64,000 bases of DNA from Saccharospirillum salsuginis (GTDB lineage Bacteria > Pseudomonadota > Gammaproteobacteria > Pseudomonadales > Natronospirillaceae). The stretch is from positions 62,001-126,000 of the forward strand of contig NZ_BMXR01000007.1 of the NCBI RefSeq assembly GCF_014651855.1. Direction: 5' to 3'. This document shows, piece after piece, positions 63,237 through 64,000 of this stretch (within the stretch, counting starts at the first letter, position 1; every line of letters begins with the position of its first letter). The notes below the pieces were generated by a model. That model had not been told where the DNA came from. It saw only the letters and a program-made list of their open reading frames with translations, and made no database searches. The translations under genes were made by a program, and so were the position numbers.

Positions 63237-64000
<764 letters not shown>

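Overview
The window is a 64 kb stretch of chromosome, high in GC (about 60% by eye), from a gammaproteobacterium. The gene set suggests a marine or halotolerant heterotroph of the Oceanospirillales/Saccharospirillaceae kind: an NhaD Na+/H+ antiporter, a BCCT compatible-solute carrier, a vibriolysin-like exoprotease with PPC domains, a PpsR/PpsA pair, and gcvH-gcvP-gcvR. The taxonomy is inferred; no rRNA or tRNA gene was seen.

Layout. 0-9.5 kb: the end of an AraC regulator, an AhpD-like protein behind an FNR/Anr-like site, nhaD, two small membrane transport/unknown genes, cfa and an M4 metalloprotease. 8.7-15 kb: the divergent ppsR/ppsA pair, then a hexaheme/tetraheme (NapC-type) cytochrome operon with its own FNR-like box, and an endonuclease/exonuclease/phosphatase protein. 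15-25.5 kb: a beta-CASP nuclease, an MFS/LysR pair, amt with candidate NtrC and sigma-54 sites, a CBM48 protein, a DUF2868/DUF3482 GTPase pair, a hydrolase and a small surface protein. 25.5-38.2 kb: an orphan type VI secretion cargo island (two VgrG proteins, an adaptor-like protein, a 1414-residue putative effector, an AT-rich leucine-rich-repeat protein and a duplicated, nonsense-interrupted effector tail). 38.4-44 kb: trhO and the gal operon (galT-galK-galM) with divergent galR and a perfect LacI-type operator. 44-52.8 kb: ald, murI, an orphan sugar-binding protein, an ABC exporter and a BCCT carrier. 53-57.6 kb: a polyamine-type ABC importer (ATPase, binding protein, two permeases). 57.8-64 kb: gcvR, gcvP, gcvH, a cobalamin adenosyltransferase and the C-terminal part of a sensor histidine kinase, all on the minus strand.

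The most unusual signal is a family of five intergenic elements of about 97-119 bp (15123, 20962, 44064, 46169, 62186). Each is closed by an inverted-repeat outer stem whose sequence differs from copy to copy. Each carries two inner hairpins with a GGA in the loop. Nine of the ten loops fit the Csr/Rsm-type core CANGGANG although the stems differ, and the two GGAs are exactly 23 nt apart in all five copies. Read in the GGA orientation, every copy lies 96-126 nt upstream of the start codon of a gene on the same strand. This looks like a mobile or amplified RNA element that may bring CsrA/RsmA-type control to unrelated genes. It is a hypothesis from sequence only.
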